This document shows positions 1 through 9,086 of a DNA stretch of 64,000 nucleotides, in pieces. This stretch comes from CAVYOD01 sp963770045 (lineage in GTDB: Bacteria > Acidobacteriota > Aminicenantia > Aminicenantales > CAVYOD01), in assembly GCA_963770045.1 (NCBI GenBank), contig CAVYOD010000015.1, positions 1 through 64,000 on the forward strand. The letters run 5' to 3'. A program made the position numbers and the translations under genes. The first letter of the stretch is position 1. Every line of letters begins with the position of its first letter. The notes beneath the pieces are model-generated. The model had not been told where the DNA came from, searched no databases, and saw only the letters and a program-made list of their open reading frames with translations.

Positions 1-672
1 CGGCGCGGTGCGCGACCAAACCGGTCGTGTTGAGGCGGCGCGAGAATGGCACTCTATTTCTTGATGAAATCGGCGAGGTTGCACCTGGATTGCAGGCGAA
101 GCTGCTGCGCTTTGTTCAAGACAAGGAGTTTGAGCGAATAGGCGAGAGTCAGACCGGCCTAATGTGCGCATTCTGGCTATCGTAACCGCGACCTCGACAA
201 GGAACGTCACAGCGGGTCGTTTCCGTGAGGACCTGCTGTTTCGCCTAAACGTCATTGAAATCCGTGTGCCGCCACTTCGAGAACGTTCCGAGGACATCCT
301 GCGCCTGGCAAATGGATTCCTGCATTTTTTCGCCCGCGCAGCAGGACGCCAGCCACCAGAACTGTCAACGGAGGTAGAGACAACTCTTCTTTCTTATTCA
401 TGGCCGGGAAACGTACGAGAGCTCCGGAACGCCATGGAACGTGCCGTTATCCTTTGGCCCGCTCAGGTTTTGCAAGCCGAGGCGCTGCCAGAACAGAATC
501 GTCGCGCTTTCTGCAAACGTCCCGCACGTTGGTGGGGACTACACTCTTGAGGAAGTAGAACGCGAGCATTTGGTGCAAGTGACAAAACGCGCTCCCTCGC
601 TCGACGAAGCGGCACGAATCCTTCGATGACGCCTCGACCCTCTATCGCAAACGCAAGAAGGACGAGGGCTGA
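1..672 (+). CDS. Sigma-54-dependent response regulator, AAA+ and HTH part (5' partial, frameshifted)
   Basis: This is the C-terminal portion of an NtrC/AlgB-type activator of RNA polymerase sigma-54. Seen directly: a Walker B stretch GTLFLDEIGE near base 45-80, the sensor region FREDLLFRLNV near 225-250, WPGNVREL near 400-422, and a Fis-like HTH reading STLYRKRKK just before the TGA at 670-672. The pieces lie in different frames, with breaks near bases 40, 155, 510 and 625, so at least four indels are needed to read one protein. The receiver domain and Walker A lie outside the window. The STLYRKRKK ending is typical of the AlgB subgroup (family knowledge). It ends 7 bases from the stop of a histidine kinase on the other strand, which could be its partner, although convergent order is unusual for such pairs. 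Confidence 0.75.
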
Positions 673-678
673 CCCTTT

Positions 679-833
679 TCAACCACTCGCAACTTCGGCT
701 CTCCCCGATGTTGCCGCAAACGGGAGGGTGAACCAGAAGACCGCGCCCTGTCCGACCTCGCTGTCAACGCCGATGGTTCCCCCATGCGCCTCTACAATCT
801 CTTTAGCCACAGCAAGACCAAGACCCGAAATTT
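679..833 (-). CDS. Histidine kinase, C-terminal ATPase tail (5' cut at a junction)
   Basis: About 50 residues of the HATPase_c domain of a sensor kinase can be read. They start at the G2-box-like GLGLAVAKEIVEAHGG and run through GAVFWFTLP to a stop at 679-681. The upstream part is missing: the same open frame continues directly into RNase HII sequence at about base 833. No sensor, HAMP or H-box is therefore present. With the AAA+ regulator at 1-672 it could form a two-component pair (inference). The open fused frame is most simply an assembly join. Confidence 0.7.
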
Positions 834-1171
834 CAGGGAAAACGAGGTAATCGGTAAGCAAATAATCGGGGGGCAAGTTTTCAAGCGCTCGCGTGGCTGC
901 CAGCTTCGTGGCAGGGAGAATACCCAGGGAATCAATCTCTTCTGCCGAGGCAAAACCCACCCCCCAGCCCAATGCGGACTTCTTTGATCCGCGGAGCCCA
1001 GGTCTCACGAGCCAGAGGGGTCATTAGCTTGGAATCGCGCACCCGGTTCAGGGTGCGGGTGAGAGACGGGTCGGCAGGCAGGATGACAGCAGCTGCAGCC
1101 ACCGGTCCGGCCCAGGCGCCGCGCCCGGCCTCGTCTATCCCGGCAATGCGGGCAAAACCGGCATTCCACAA
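834..1171 (-). CDS. rnhB: Ribonuclease HII, N-terminal part (3' cut at a junction, one frameshift)
   Basis: RNase HII removes RNA from RNA-DNA hybrids. The N-terminal IAGIDEAGRGAWAGPV contains the signature DEAGRG with the first catalytic Asp-Glu pair. Further on are RDSKLM and, after a frameshift near 985, ASAEEIDSLGILPATKLA and PDYLLTDYL, which align with the middle of the family. The protein stops matching at about base 833, after roughly 110 of the usual 190-200 residues, and the frame continues as a histidine kinase. The start ATG lies 4 bases after the stop of the upstream glycosyltransferase, which suggests an operon with it. Confidence 0.8.
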
Positions 1172-1174
1172 AAT

Positions 1175-2046
1175 TCATTCGAATTCCAGAGTGGGAATGG
1201 GATGCAAATTACGCTGCGCGTCATAGACGCCTCGCCGGGCGTTGCGGCGGATGGTCAACAGGTCGAAGAACATGCGCCAGGAATCGTGCAGGACGTTGAT
1301 CTTGCTGTCCGGGTTGTAATACCAGGGTATGCCAATCTCGGCGATGGTGTAGCCGCGCCGGCGGGCAAGATAAAGCAACTTCTACATCGAACGACCAGCC
1401 AGTCAGAGTCTGGAAGCGGAAGACATCTTCCGCGACGGCGGCCCGGAAGCATTTGAAGCCGCATTGGGTATCCTGCAATCCAGGCAGAACAAGCGAGCGG
1501 ATCAAATAGTTGTATACTCGCCCGGTCAGATGGCGATAGGCCGGTTCATTGTAGCGGATTGCGCCAGGAGCTTCACGCGAGGCAATGGCGATATCACTGG
1601 AACAAGCGGGCGGCAGGAAGCGATTGATTTCCTCCACCGGCATGGAGAAATCTGCGTCAGCAAGGAAACGATACTCGCCGTGTGCCTCCATTACCCCGCG
1701 GTGGACGGCGCGGCCTTTGCCAGGCAGGTCCTCGTGCAGGACAATCAGGCTGGGAAAGTTGCGGGTGAGACTTCTGGGCTACTTCCAGGGTGCGGTCAGG
1801 ACTGGCGTTTTCGACAACAAGCACTTCGGAGGAATAATTCTGTTTTTCCAAAAATGTAAATGCCTGTCCCAGGGCGCGGGGCAGGCGGGTTTCTTCATTA
1901 TGAGCAGGGATGATAATGGAAAGGAACGGGGGTTTCAAGGCAATAGGCTCAGGATAAAGGGCCACTGGTCCCTGATGACCAGCGAAAAGGAAGACACCGA
2001 TCAGGATGAACACCAGATCACAAACATGGCGATTAAAAAAGCCCAT
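1175..2046 (-). CDS. Family 2 glycosyltransferase, dolichyl-phosphate glucosyl/mannosyltransferase type (frameshifted)
   Basis: A GT-A glycosyltransferase that transfers a sugar from a nucleotide donor to a polyprenyl phosphate carrier, judged by family resemblance. The N-terminus has a hydrophobic stretch and then LSIIIPAHNEETRLPRAL, the GT2 start. VVENASPDRT follows, then the DxD-like DADFSMP and the QCGFKCFRA motif seen in DPM1/ALG5-like enzymes. The C-terminal part (IPWYYNPDSKINVLHDSWRM) is in a third frame. Frameshifts lie near 1740 and 1385; without them the protein would be about 290 residues, a normal size. It sits between a NERD-like gene (6 bases upstream) and rnhB (4 bases downstream), all on the minus strand. 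Confidence 0.8.
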
Positions 2047-2052
2047 TGCTTT

Positions 2053-2956
2053 TTATTCAGTCTTGGACTCTTCGAAGTTGAGGATATCTCCTGCGCCTCG
2101 TGATCTGGTAGAGGAGGTCAGGTCGTTGTTCCACATGGGAGCTCGGAGAGGCCTGTGTTTCCGGAGCCGGATGAAATCAGGTTTGTTTTCCGTTGCAGGG
2201 GCGAAGTGGTTCCGGAAATGCGAACGCCGGAGCAGTTGTTGTTCGGTTGTTGAGACGCGATAGGTTCGGAGAATAGCGAACGCCGGAGCACTTGTGGCTT
2301 CCGGTTGTGGTGACACGATAGGTTCGGAAACGGCGGGTGCTGGTTCCTCGGCAGGTCCGGGAGGAGTGGGTATGGGGGGATTAAGAATGCGACTCGATAA
2401 CATCCTGGACGGCTTCCGGGCTGAACACAGCACGAGCCTGCGTAATGGAAATGGCAAATCGTTCCAAGGCATCGCGCATGACCACGCGGATGATGGGTCG
2501 AATGCTGTCCACGTGGACGGACAGGTCGGAGCAGAGCAGGATGGCCTCCACACTGGTCAACAAATATCCCTGCCGCTGCAGGAAAATCTGGATGGCGCGC
2601 GCCATGTGTTCGGTTCGCGTCATCAGATTCGGTTTTTCATTTTTGAAGGCATTCCCGGAAATGGTGCCCCACTGGTCTCCTTTGGCGCGGAACATACCGG
2701 TTAGCGGGGTAACGTACATGACGAACACCCCGGTGGGTCCACCAGGATGAACGGGAAACTGGCATCCAGGCCGGGAGGTGTAACATTGCGCAGGAGGGTA
2801 TAGTTGCTGATCCAGGACATTACCCAGCACAGGGATGATCTGTTTCTGCGCCTCAACTTCTTTAACCCAGGGGGTCCCGAATTTCATGATTGCCCTGACG
2901 CGGTCGAGGAAACTGATCTCACCGGTCTCGGTATTATAAGAAAGGGGTATGGTCAA
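2053..2956 (-). CDS. Conserved hypothetical protein with NERD-like domain (frameshifted)
   Basis: An open frame from 2956 encodes MTIPLSYNTETGEISFLDRV and continues through VFVMYVTPLTGMFRAKGDQW and LTSVEAILLCSDLSVHVDS. This layout recalls the nuclease-related NERD domain, including the GVFVI-like strand, but I cannot place it firmly. A frameshift near 2810 and another near 2390 are needed to reach a proline-rich tail (NPPIPTPPGPAEEPAPAVSE) and the stop at 2053. Proline-rich extensions like this are common in Chloroflexota proteins (general impression). No catalytic assignment is made. It ends 6 bases before the glycosyltransferase start, so it is probably the first gene of that operon. Confidence 0.5.
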
Positions 2957-3039
2957 TGATTTTCATGGGACAGCCTTCCAGGAAAAACGGTTAGAAAACA
3001 GGAACTCCGTTCAGAAGATCGCGCGGACTTGCCTGCCCT

Positions 3040-3291
3040 TCAGTAACGATATAATCCTGCTACTTGGTGCACAGCCGTACCAGTTTCAAACATGCTGCCG
3101 AGATAGATTTTCCGTTCCCCGACCACGAAACGTTTACCCTGCTTGAGCCGTTCGGACAGTTCCTTGCGTCCAAGCAAAATGTGATCGGACCACACGACCC
3201 CATGACGTTCATATGCACGTACAACGGCAATTTTCCCGCCCGGTGTATAACGGACAGCCTCGATGATGCCGTCCACTTTCATGCTGGTCAT
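3040..3291 (-). CDS. Small conserved-looking hypothetical protein (83 aa)
   Basis: An uninterrupted small gene. I chose the ATG at 3291 because GAGGA lies 8 bases upstream; a longer version could start at 3306. The protein is basic and strand-rich (MKVDGIIEAVRYTPGGKIAV, then ERHGVVWSDHILLGRKEL) and ends in AGLYRY. It has no signal peptide, membrane helix or motif that I recognise. It lies upstream of, and in the same direction as, the NERD-like gene, with a gap of about 80 bases. Confidence 0.5.
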   Translation of the reverse strand: MTSMKVDGIIEAVRYTPGGKIAVVRAYERHGVVWSDHILLGRKELSERLKQGKRFVVGERKIYLGSMFETGTAVHQVAGLYRY

Positions 3292-3366
3292 AATTAAATT
3301 CCTCATTGCTATTGTAGCATAGGATGCATAGTCGTATTATGCTTTTGCATGACCTGTCAACAAATA

Positions 3367-3396
3367 ACCGCCGAGAACCAGGGTGGTCTCGGCGGT
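3367..3396 (-). terminator. Hairpin terminator after tRNA-Pro
   Basis: A perfect 10-bp stem (ACCGCCGAGA with TCTCGGCGGT) is extended by CCA/TGG after one unpaired base, with a GGG loop. On the minus strand it follows the tRNA by 4 bases and is itself followed by TTATTTG. It therefore looks like the intrinsic terminator of the tRNA transcript. Confidence 0.7.
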
Positions 3397-3399
3397 CAG

Positions 3400-3472
3400 T
3401 CGGGGTGGGCGGATTCGAACCGCCGACCCCCGCGTCCCAAACGCGGTGCGCTACCAGCTGCGCTACACCCCG
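3400..3472 (-). tRNA. tRNA-Pro (anticodon TGG)
   Basis: On the minus strand the sequence folds into a full cloverleaf. The acceptor stem is CGGGGTG/CACCCCG, the D arm has GCGC stems, and the anticodon stem CCGCG/CGCGG encloses loop TTTGGGA with anticodon TGG. The T arm is GGCGG-TTCGAAT-CCGCC and the discriminator base is A. CCA is not encoded. A strong hairpin follows directly downstream. Confidence 0.95.
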
Positions 3473-3550
3473 AACGGCGTGAGTATAATGCGTATCAGGC
3501 GTGCCCGTCAAGCAGGAAGAGTACGATATAATTTTCCCATTGGAGAAACC

Positions 3551-4532
3551 ATGAAGATCTTTGTTACCGGCGGGGCAGGATACATTGGCTCGGCTGCTGC
3601 GGAGGCACTTCTCAATGCAGGACATTCCGTCACTGTCTATGACTCGCTCGTGACCGGATACCGGGCTGCGGTCCCCAAGGCGGCGCGCTTCATCCAGGGT
3701 GACCTTGGCAATTCTCCGCCCTGACGGCGGCCCTGGCCTCGGAAAAGTACGAGGCAGTGATGCACTTTGCAGCTTTCATCGAGGCGGGCGAGTCGATGAA
3801 AGACCCCGGCAAATTCTTTAAAAACAACCTGGCAAATTCCCTGCAATTGATCGAAGCCGCGGCACACGCCGGAGTGAAACGGTTCGTGCTTTCATCCACG
3901 GCGGCAGTCTATGCCTCCAATGATGCGCCGCTTACCGAAGAATTCAGCCATTGACCCGGCCAATGCTTACGGTTTCACCAAACTTGCCATCGAGCAGGCC
4001 CTGGAATGGTATCGCAAGATCCATGGACTGCATTTTGCCGCCCTGCGCTATTTCAATGCCTGCGGTGCCCTGCCGGGAAGGGGCGAGGCGCACCAGCCCG
4101 AGTCGCATCTCATCCCGCTGGTGTTAAAGGTGGCTCTCGGTCAGAGCGATGCCGCCTCCATCTATGGGACGGATTATCCGACCCCCGACGGCACCTGCAT
4201 CCGTGACTACATCCATATCGCCGACCTGGTCTCCGCGCACCTGCTGGCATTGGAGGCGTTGGGCGATACATGACCGGCTGGTCTATAACCTCGGCAACGG
4301 GAGCGGGTACTCGGTCCGGGAAGTGATCGAGACCGCCCGCCGCGTGACCGGTCACCCGATCCCGGTTGTCGAGTCCCCGCGCCGTCCGGGGGATGCGCCA
4401 CGCCTGGTGGCTTCGTCTGAAAAAATCCGCCGCGAACTGGGCTGGACGCCGCATCACCCCGAATTGACCGACATCGTTGCCAGTGCCTGGGAATGGCACC
4501 GAACCCACCCGCATGGCTATCAGGAGAGCTAA
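3551..4532 (+). CDS. galE: UDP-glucose 4-epimerase-like SDR enzyme (frameshifted)
   Basis: Interconverts UDP-glucose and UDP-galactose through an NAD-bound 4-keto intermediate. The N-terminus MKIFVTGGAGYIGS holds the Rossmann GxxGxxG. Next come FVLSSTAAVYA (catalytic Ser region), NAYGFTKLAIEQ (the YxxxK catalytic pair), LRYFNACGA, and the GalE-typical TPDGTCIRDYIHIADLV. The last part reads VREVIETARRVTGHPIPVVE. Frameshifts near 3715, 3945 and 4270 break the frame; corrected length is about 327 residues, normal for GalE. Its stop TAA overlaps the ATG of the next gene (TAATG), so the two are probably translationally coupled. Substrate specificity beyond the GalE-like family is inferred. Confidence 0.85.
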
Positions 4533-5191
4533 TGGAAAAAGCGACCACCTTCATCGTTGTCATCGTTGGCTGGATTTTTTCATTGTGCCTGCACGAGTTC
4601 TCGCATGCCGTGGTGGCGTATTACGGCGGGGATACCAGCGTGAAGGACAAGGGTTACCTGACCTTCAACCCGCTCAAATACACCCACCCGGTTTATTCGA
4701 TTGTCCTGCCGGTGGTTTTCTTGCTGCTGGGTGGGATCGGCCTGCCCGGCGGGGCGGTCTACATCGAGACCTGGAGGCTGCGCAGCAAGCGCTGGGAGAG
4801 CTGCAGTCTCGCTGGCGGGACCGGCTGCCAACCTGGTATTGGCGATCCTGCTGGGGATCGTTCTGAACATCCTGCCCGCCAGTTCCAATGGCATCTGGCC
4901 GGGACTGGCATTCCTGGCGTTGATGCAGGTCTCGGCAGTGGTGCTGAATTTGATCCCTTTGCCGCCGTTTGACGGGTATCGTGCCCTGGCGCCGTTCCTC
5001 AACCAGCAATTGCGGTTCAATATTGACCAGTACAGTAATATCATCATGATGGTTGTTTTTGCTGGCCCTGTGGTATGTGCCTTTCGTGAACAACTTTTTC
5101 TGGCAGGCGGTGGGTTGGATTTCAGCTCCGCATGCAGATCCCGCTTTCATTGGCAATGCTGGGTTTGAGCCAGTTCCAGTTCTGGCGGTAA
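4532..5191 (+). CDS. Site-2-protease-like zinc metalloprotease, M50 family (frameshifted)
   Basis: An integral membrane peptidase of the SREBP/Rip-type M50 family. The first helix ends in LCLHEFSHAVVAYYGGD, which contains the zinc motif HExxH. VSLAGPAANLVLAILLGI and LNLIPLPPFDGYRAL provide the second conserved motif, where NxxPxxxxDGyR carries the third zinc ligand. Frameshifts near 4800, 5060 and 5135 split the frame. The corrected C-terminus reads LSLAMLGLSQFQFWR, stopping at 5189-5191. Its substrate is unknown; many members are not involved in regulated proteolysis. The start overlaps the galE stop by one base. Confidence 0.8.
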
Positions 5192-5258
5192 TAATCCTTT
5201 TATAGGGGGACTATCCTCGCTGAGAAAACGCGCTTCCAAAATTCTAACACCCCTCTTA

Positions 5259-5288
5259 TTGACGCCCATTGAATGGACATGGTATCAT
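5259..5288 (+). promoter_or_regulatory. Sigma-70-type promoter of the hrcA operon
   Basis: A -35 box TTGACG at 5259-5264 is separated by 18 bases from a -10 box TATCAT at 5283-5288. The start site would fall just before or in the CIRCE operator, the usual arrangement for HrcA autorepression. Confidence 0.65.
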
Positions 5289-5301
5289 TATTCCCGTTCA
5301 A

Positions 5302-5328
5302 TTAGCACTCTCTTCTTGAGAGTGCTAA
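5302..5328. promoter_or_regulatory. CIRCE operator (HrcA binding site)
   Basis: A perfect inverted repeat, TTAGCACTC at 5302-5310 and GAGTGCTAA at 5320-5328, is separated by 9 bases. This is the exact consensus of the CIRCE element bound by the repressor HrcA. It lies 35 bases before the hrcA start codon and directly after the promoter, so hrcA-grpE-dnaK should be derepressed on heat shock. Confidence 0.97.
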
Positions 5329-5363
5329 AAATGCGAATATGAATACCAGGAAGCAATCGAATA

Positions 5364-6410
5364 ATGAATGACCTCACCGAACGCCAGCGCTTGATCCTTG
5401 CTCTTGTTGTGCGTCACTATACTGAAACTGCCCAGCCAGTCGGTTCAGCGCGCCTGGTGGAGCGTTACAAACTTGATATGAGCACGGCCACCGTCCGCAA
5501 CGAAATGGCGGCGCTGACCGAATCCGGTTACCTGCGCCAGCCGCACACTTCTGCCGGGCGTGTTCCCACCGAGGAAGGCTACCGCTATTTCGTCACCCAC
5601 GTGGTCTACCCGTCCGACCTGCCCGAACCGGCGCGCGACACCATCTCGCACCAGTTTTACCAGGCCCGCCAGGATGTGGAGCAGTGGATGCCGCTGGCAG
5701 CCTCCATACTGGCGCAGCATTCACGGGCGGCCTCCATCGTCACTGCACCGCATTCCGAGCGTTCGCACTACAAACACGTGGAGCTCATCTCCACCCAGGG
5801 ACGGCAGGTGCTGATGGTGCTGGTCATGACCGGCGGGGAGGTCAGCCAGCAAATCCTGACCCTGGCCGAGCCGGTGGTCCAGGAACGCCTGTCTGCTGCC
5901 GCCGACCGGCTCAACCAGGTCTGCCTGGGCAAAACCACCGAAGAAATCGCAGCCTTTCCTCCGCGGGCTGATTCCCTCGAAAAGGATATCCTGACCCTTG
6001 TGCTGCAGGATATGAACCGCGGCGAACAACGCGTTTCCGGAGAAATCTACCTGGATGGTTTGACCAATGTCCTCTCCGAACCCGAATTCCTTGAATCCGG
6101 CGATGCCCGCCGGGCCGTGCACCTGTTCGAAGAGCGTTCGCTGCTGCAGGACCTGTTGGCCCGCACCACCAACAATGCCACGGTGGGTGGTGTGCAGGTG
6201 TTGATCGGCGGTGAAGGCAAATGGGAAGAGTTGAAACAGTGCTCGGTGGTCCTGGCCCGCTATGGCATTCCGGGCCTCGTCACCGGCACGCTGGGCGTTT
6301 TCGGGCCGATGCGCATGCCTTATGCCCGCACCATCCCCACCGTCCGCTTTATGGCTGATTTGTTAAGTGGCCTGGTATCTGAAACAATGGTAGGAGAAGA
6401 AAATGAGTAA
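5364..6410 (+). CDS. hrcA: Heat-inducible transcription repressor HrcA
   Basis: A complete gene of 348 residues, the usual HrcA length. The N-terminal winged helix (LTERQRLILALVVRHYTETA, then STATVRNEMAALTESGYL) is the DNA-binding part. HTSAGRVPTEEGYRYFV follows and is the family signature; a GAF-like dimer domain and the C-terminal GIPGLVTGTLGVFGPMRMPY complete it. It represses chaperone genes by binding CIRCE, and depends on GroEL for its active form in studied species. The operator sits 35 bases upstream, so it regulates itself. The end overlaps the grpE start by 8 bases. It is the only intact larger gene in the first 7 kb, which supports reading the neighbouring frameshifts as sequence errors. 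Confidence 0.97.
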   Translation: MNDLTERQRLILALVVRHYTETAQPVGSARLVERYKLDMSTATVRNEMAALTESGYLRQPHTSAGRVPTEEGYRYFVTHVVYPSDLPEPARDTISHQFYQARQDVEQWMPLAASILAQHSRAASIVTAPHSERSHYKHVELISTQGRQVLMVLVMTGGEVSQQILTLAEPVVQERLSAAADRLNQVCLGKTTEEIAAFPPRADSLEKDILTLVLQDMNRGEQRVSGEIYLDGLTNVLSEPEFLESGDARRAVHLFEERSLLQDLLARTTNNATVGGVQVLIGGEGKWEELKQCSVVLARYGIPGLVTGTLGVFGPMRMPYARTIPTVRFMADLLSGLVSETMVGEENE

Positions 6411-6984
6411 GAAAGAGAAGTTGCACCAGACTGAACCCGAGGCGGAGAGTAAGCCTGAGGCTGCGCGCAGTCACTGGTAGACGGTCTGCGAACCCGAACC
6501 GGCTCGAAGGATATTTCCCCGCGATACTTGCTGACGAACTCGAAAAACAACTGGCTGAAGCCCAAGTCCCAGGCTGCTGAATACAAGGATGGCTGGCAGC
6601 GTTCCGTGGCCGACTTCCAGAATTACAGGCGGCGGGTCGATGCCGAGAAGGCTGAAACCTACCAAAATGCGATTGGCAGCATCATCAAACGTTATCTGCC
6701 AATCCTGGATGATCTGGAGCGCGCCCTGTCGGCGCGTCCTGCTGACCTGGCCTGGGTGGATGGGATCGAGTTGATTTACCGTAAACTGCAATCCATCCTG
6801 GAAGCCGAGGGTCTGAAACGCATCGAAGCCGAAGGGCAGATGTTCGACCCAAATTTCCACGAGGCCATCCTGCAGGAACCTAGCGAAGAGCATCGAAAGC
6901 GGGCAGATTATCGCAGTCGTGCAGAATGGTTATATGCTAGGTGACCGGGTAATCCGTCCGGCGCAGGTGAGAGTGGCGCAATAA
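6403..6984 (+). CDS. grpE: Nucleotide exchange factor GrpE (frameshifted)
   Basis: GrpE drives ADP release from DnaK. The start ATG at 6403 lies inside the hrcA end, with AGGAGA 6 bases upstream. The N-terminal acidic part breaks frame near 6460-6530. The conserved core then reads DGWQRSVADFQNYRRRVDAE, YLPILDDLERAL and EGQMFDPNFHEAI. A second frameshift near 6890 is needed to reach the standard beta-domain ending GYMLGDRVIRPAQVRVAQ, stopping at 6982-6984. Corrected length is about 193 residues, normal. Order hrcA-grpE-dnaK is conserved in many bacteria. Confidence 0.92.
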
Positions 6985-7041
6985 GTATTGCGGCGTTTCG
7001 CTGACGACATGTCGCAGAAATATTCTTTTTGGAGAAATATA

Positions 7042-7993
7042 ATGTCAAAAATAATTGGAATCGACCTGGGTACTACAAACTCAGTGGGCGCGGTGATGAT
7101 GGGGGCTGAACCGGTCGTCATCTCGTCATCAGAAGGGGAGCGACTGGTGCCGTCGGTGGTGGCAATCAATAAAAACCACGAGCGGCTGGTGGGACGGGTG
7201 GCACGAAACCAGGCCATCGTCAATTCTCAGAACACCATCTTTTCCATCAAGCGCTTCATGGGTCGCAAGTACGAAGATCCGGAAGTTCAGCGCACCCTGC
7301 CACGCGTCCCATATACCGCACTTCCCGCCGATAATGGCGATGTGCGTGTCAAGATGGATGACAAGGAATATTCGCCACCGGAAATCTCGGCCATGATCCT
7401 GGCCAAGATCAAACGCGATGCCGAAGCTTATCTTGGCGAACCCGTTACACAGGCGGTGATCACCGTCCCGGCGTATTTCAATGATGCCCAGCGCAATGCG
7501 ACCAAGGATGCTGGGAAGATTGCCGGTCTGGACGTATTGCGCATCATCAACGAGCCGACCGCCTCTTCGCTGGCGTATGGTTTGGATAAGAAGACCAACG
7601 AAATCATCGCGGTCTATGATTTGGGCGGCGGTACATTCGATATTTCCATCCTGGATGTGGGCGAAGGTGTCTTCCAGGTCCGTTCCACAAACGGCAATAC
7701 CTTCCTGGGCGGCGACGACTTTGACCAGCGCATCATAGACTATTTCACCCAAGAGTTCCAGAAAGAGAACGGCATTGACCTGCGCCAGGACAGGCAGTCA
7801 CTCCAGCGTCTGCGCGAAGCCGCCGAGAAGGCCAAGATCGAACTCTCGACGATGATGCAAACCGAGGTCAATCTGCCCTATCTCACTGCCGATGCCTCCG
7901 GACCGAAGCACCTGGTAATGACCATGACCCGCGCCAAACTGGAACAGCTCACCGCTGACTTGGTGGAAGGCACGCTCACGCCGCTCAAACAAT
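7042..7993 (+). CDS. dnaK: Chaperone DnaK (Hsp70), 3' end cut at a junction
   Basis: An ATP-driven folding chaperone. The start ATG at 7042 has GGAGA 8 bases upstream. Seen: IGIDLGTTNSVGAVM (phosphate 1), AVITVPAYFNDAQRNATKDA, NEPTASSLAYGLDK, and VYDLGGGTFDISIL (phosphate 2). The frame is clean up to LTPLKQ at about 7993 (about 317 residues); the remaining nucleotide-binding lobe and the whole peptide-binding domain are missing. The next bases belong to an unrelated AT-rich gene, so the loss is at a sequence join rather than a natural truncation. It lies directly downstream of grpE and under CIRCE control. Confidence 0.95.
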
Positions 7994-8288
7994 CCTTTTG
8001 TCATTGACAACACAAACCCTACAAAAGCAGATCGGGAAAAATACATCTCACTGGGAAAAGAAAATAAATACAAAATCATCGGCCTATTACTTTCAATCCA
8101 ACAAAATTCATGATTCGGTTTCGAGGAACAACAAAAGAACCGGTAAAGAAAAAATACCGGAAGCCGGATTGATGGGAACTTATTCTAAACTGGAATTACT
8201 TGATTTCAAAGAAGGATTCGATGAATTGTCCTATGTTGAAATCAACGAAAGTGGTTTTAATGTAAAAAAATGGGAAAATGAAATTTGA
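7991..8288 (+). CDS. Polynucleotide-kinase-like P-loop protein, C-terminal fragment (5' cut)
   Basis: An AT-rich fragment. Reading from the join gives PFVIDNTNPTKADREKYI, a one-base shift near 8092, then YYFQSNKIHDSVSRNN and KIPEAGLMGTYSKLELLDF, with a final FDELSYVEI before the TGA at 8286-8288. DNTNP, the loop of arginines and basics, and the FDELYYV-like strand match the kinase half of PNKP-like enzymes (zeta-toxin/AAA_33 type) by recall. The P-loop itself is missing. Base composition and codon use differ strongly from both neighbours, so this is probably a third source genome joined into the contig. Confidence 0.65.
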
Positions 8289-8324
8289 TGATCTTGACAA
8301 TGAAATGAGAGTGTATGAAACTTC

Positions 8325-9086
8325 TCAGTCTACGACCCGGGCATTGTACTGCAGGTCGCCTTTGAGCTCTTTATAGCGACGTTCGATGGCCCGGACAAAA
8401 CTCTCGCAACCGTCCTCGATGATGCCGAGTTGACCGCCGGCCAACATTCCCAGGAGCGCGTACACAAACCAGACGGGGACCTGGGGCAAAAATAAGTTTG
8501 AAAAGAATTTCCGGAATGATGGATCTTTGATGTCCCGGACATATTCAGCGACCGGCTGGTTATATTTTCCAGAGAAATACTTGAAGAAGCGCCACATCCC
8601 CCAAAACTGCTTGAGCCTGGCGAGCGGGCTCACGAGTTCCGGCGGGTTTTCGAGGCCGGTCTCGCCCAGGTCTTCGCCGGCCATCTTTTTCGAGCCCGAG
8701 ATAAGATCTTCGATGATCCCGACGTCCTGGGGAAAGAGAGCCTTGAGGTCATCGCCCAAGCGGTCCAGGTCTTTGGTGACCATGATCGTTAGGCCCTGAA
8801 CCTCGTCGAAATAACCGCCATAGCCGGACATCTCGATGATTCTGATTCCGGACAGGGCGCCGAGTTCCTGGTAGAGCCCGTAAATCGATCCTCCCGGCTT
8901 ATAGCCCATGAGGAAGTGGATGCCTCCGTCGATGAAAAAGTCTTTTCTTTTCCAGCAGGCTGCGACCCCGCCTGGAGCCGAATGATGCTCGAAGATCTTG
9001 GATCCGAACCCGTTCATCCGGGCATAGCATCCGGCTGAGAGACCGGCCAGTCCGGCCCCGATGACGATGACCTTTTTTTCTGCCAT
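8325..9086 (-). CDS. FAD-dependent oxidoreductase, phytoene-desaturase-like (3' cut)
   Basis: The N-terminal 254 residues of an amine-oxidase/CrtI-fold flavoprotein. KKVIVIGAGLAGLSAGCYAR is the FAD-binding Rossmann motif, followed by FEHHSAPGG and the helix-rich substrate domain. The start ATG at 9086 has GGAGGA 7 bases upstream. The family normally has about 500 residues; here the frame runs into a TGA at 8325 just after NARVVD, at the spot where the AT-rich fragment begins. The second FAD motif and C-terminal half are therefore absent because of the join. Substrate unknown. Confidence 0.8.
   Translation of the reverse strand: MAEKKVIVIGAGLAGLSAGCYARMNGFGSKIFEHHSAPGGVAACWKRKDFFIDGGIHFLMGYKPGGSIYGLYQELGALSGIRIIEMSGYGGYFDEVQGLTIMVTKDLDRLGDDLKALFPQDVGIIEDLISGSKKMAGEDLGETGLENPPELVSPLARLKQFWGMWRFFKYFSGKYNQPVAEYVRDIKDPSFRKFFSNLFLPQVPVWFVYALLGMLAGGQLGIIEDGCESFVRAIERRYKELKGDLQYNARVVD

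Noticed and set aside
2006..2704. Plus-strand frames over the NERD-like gene
   Set aside because: Low-complexity shadows; the minus strand holds continuous protein-like segments and operon spacing.
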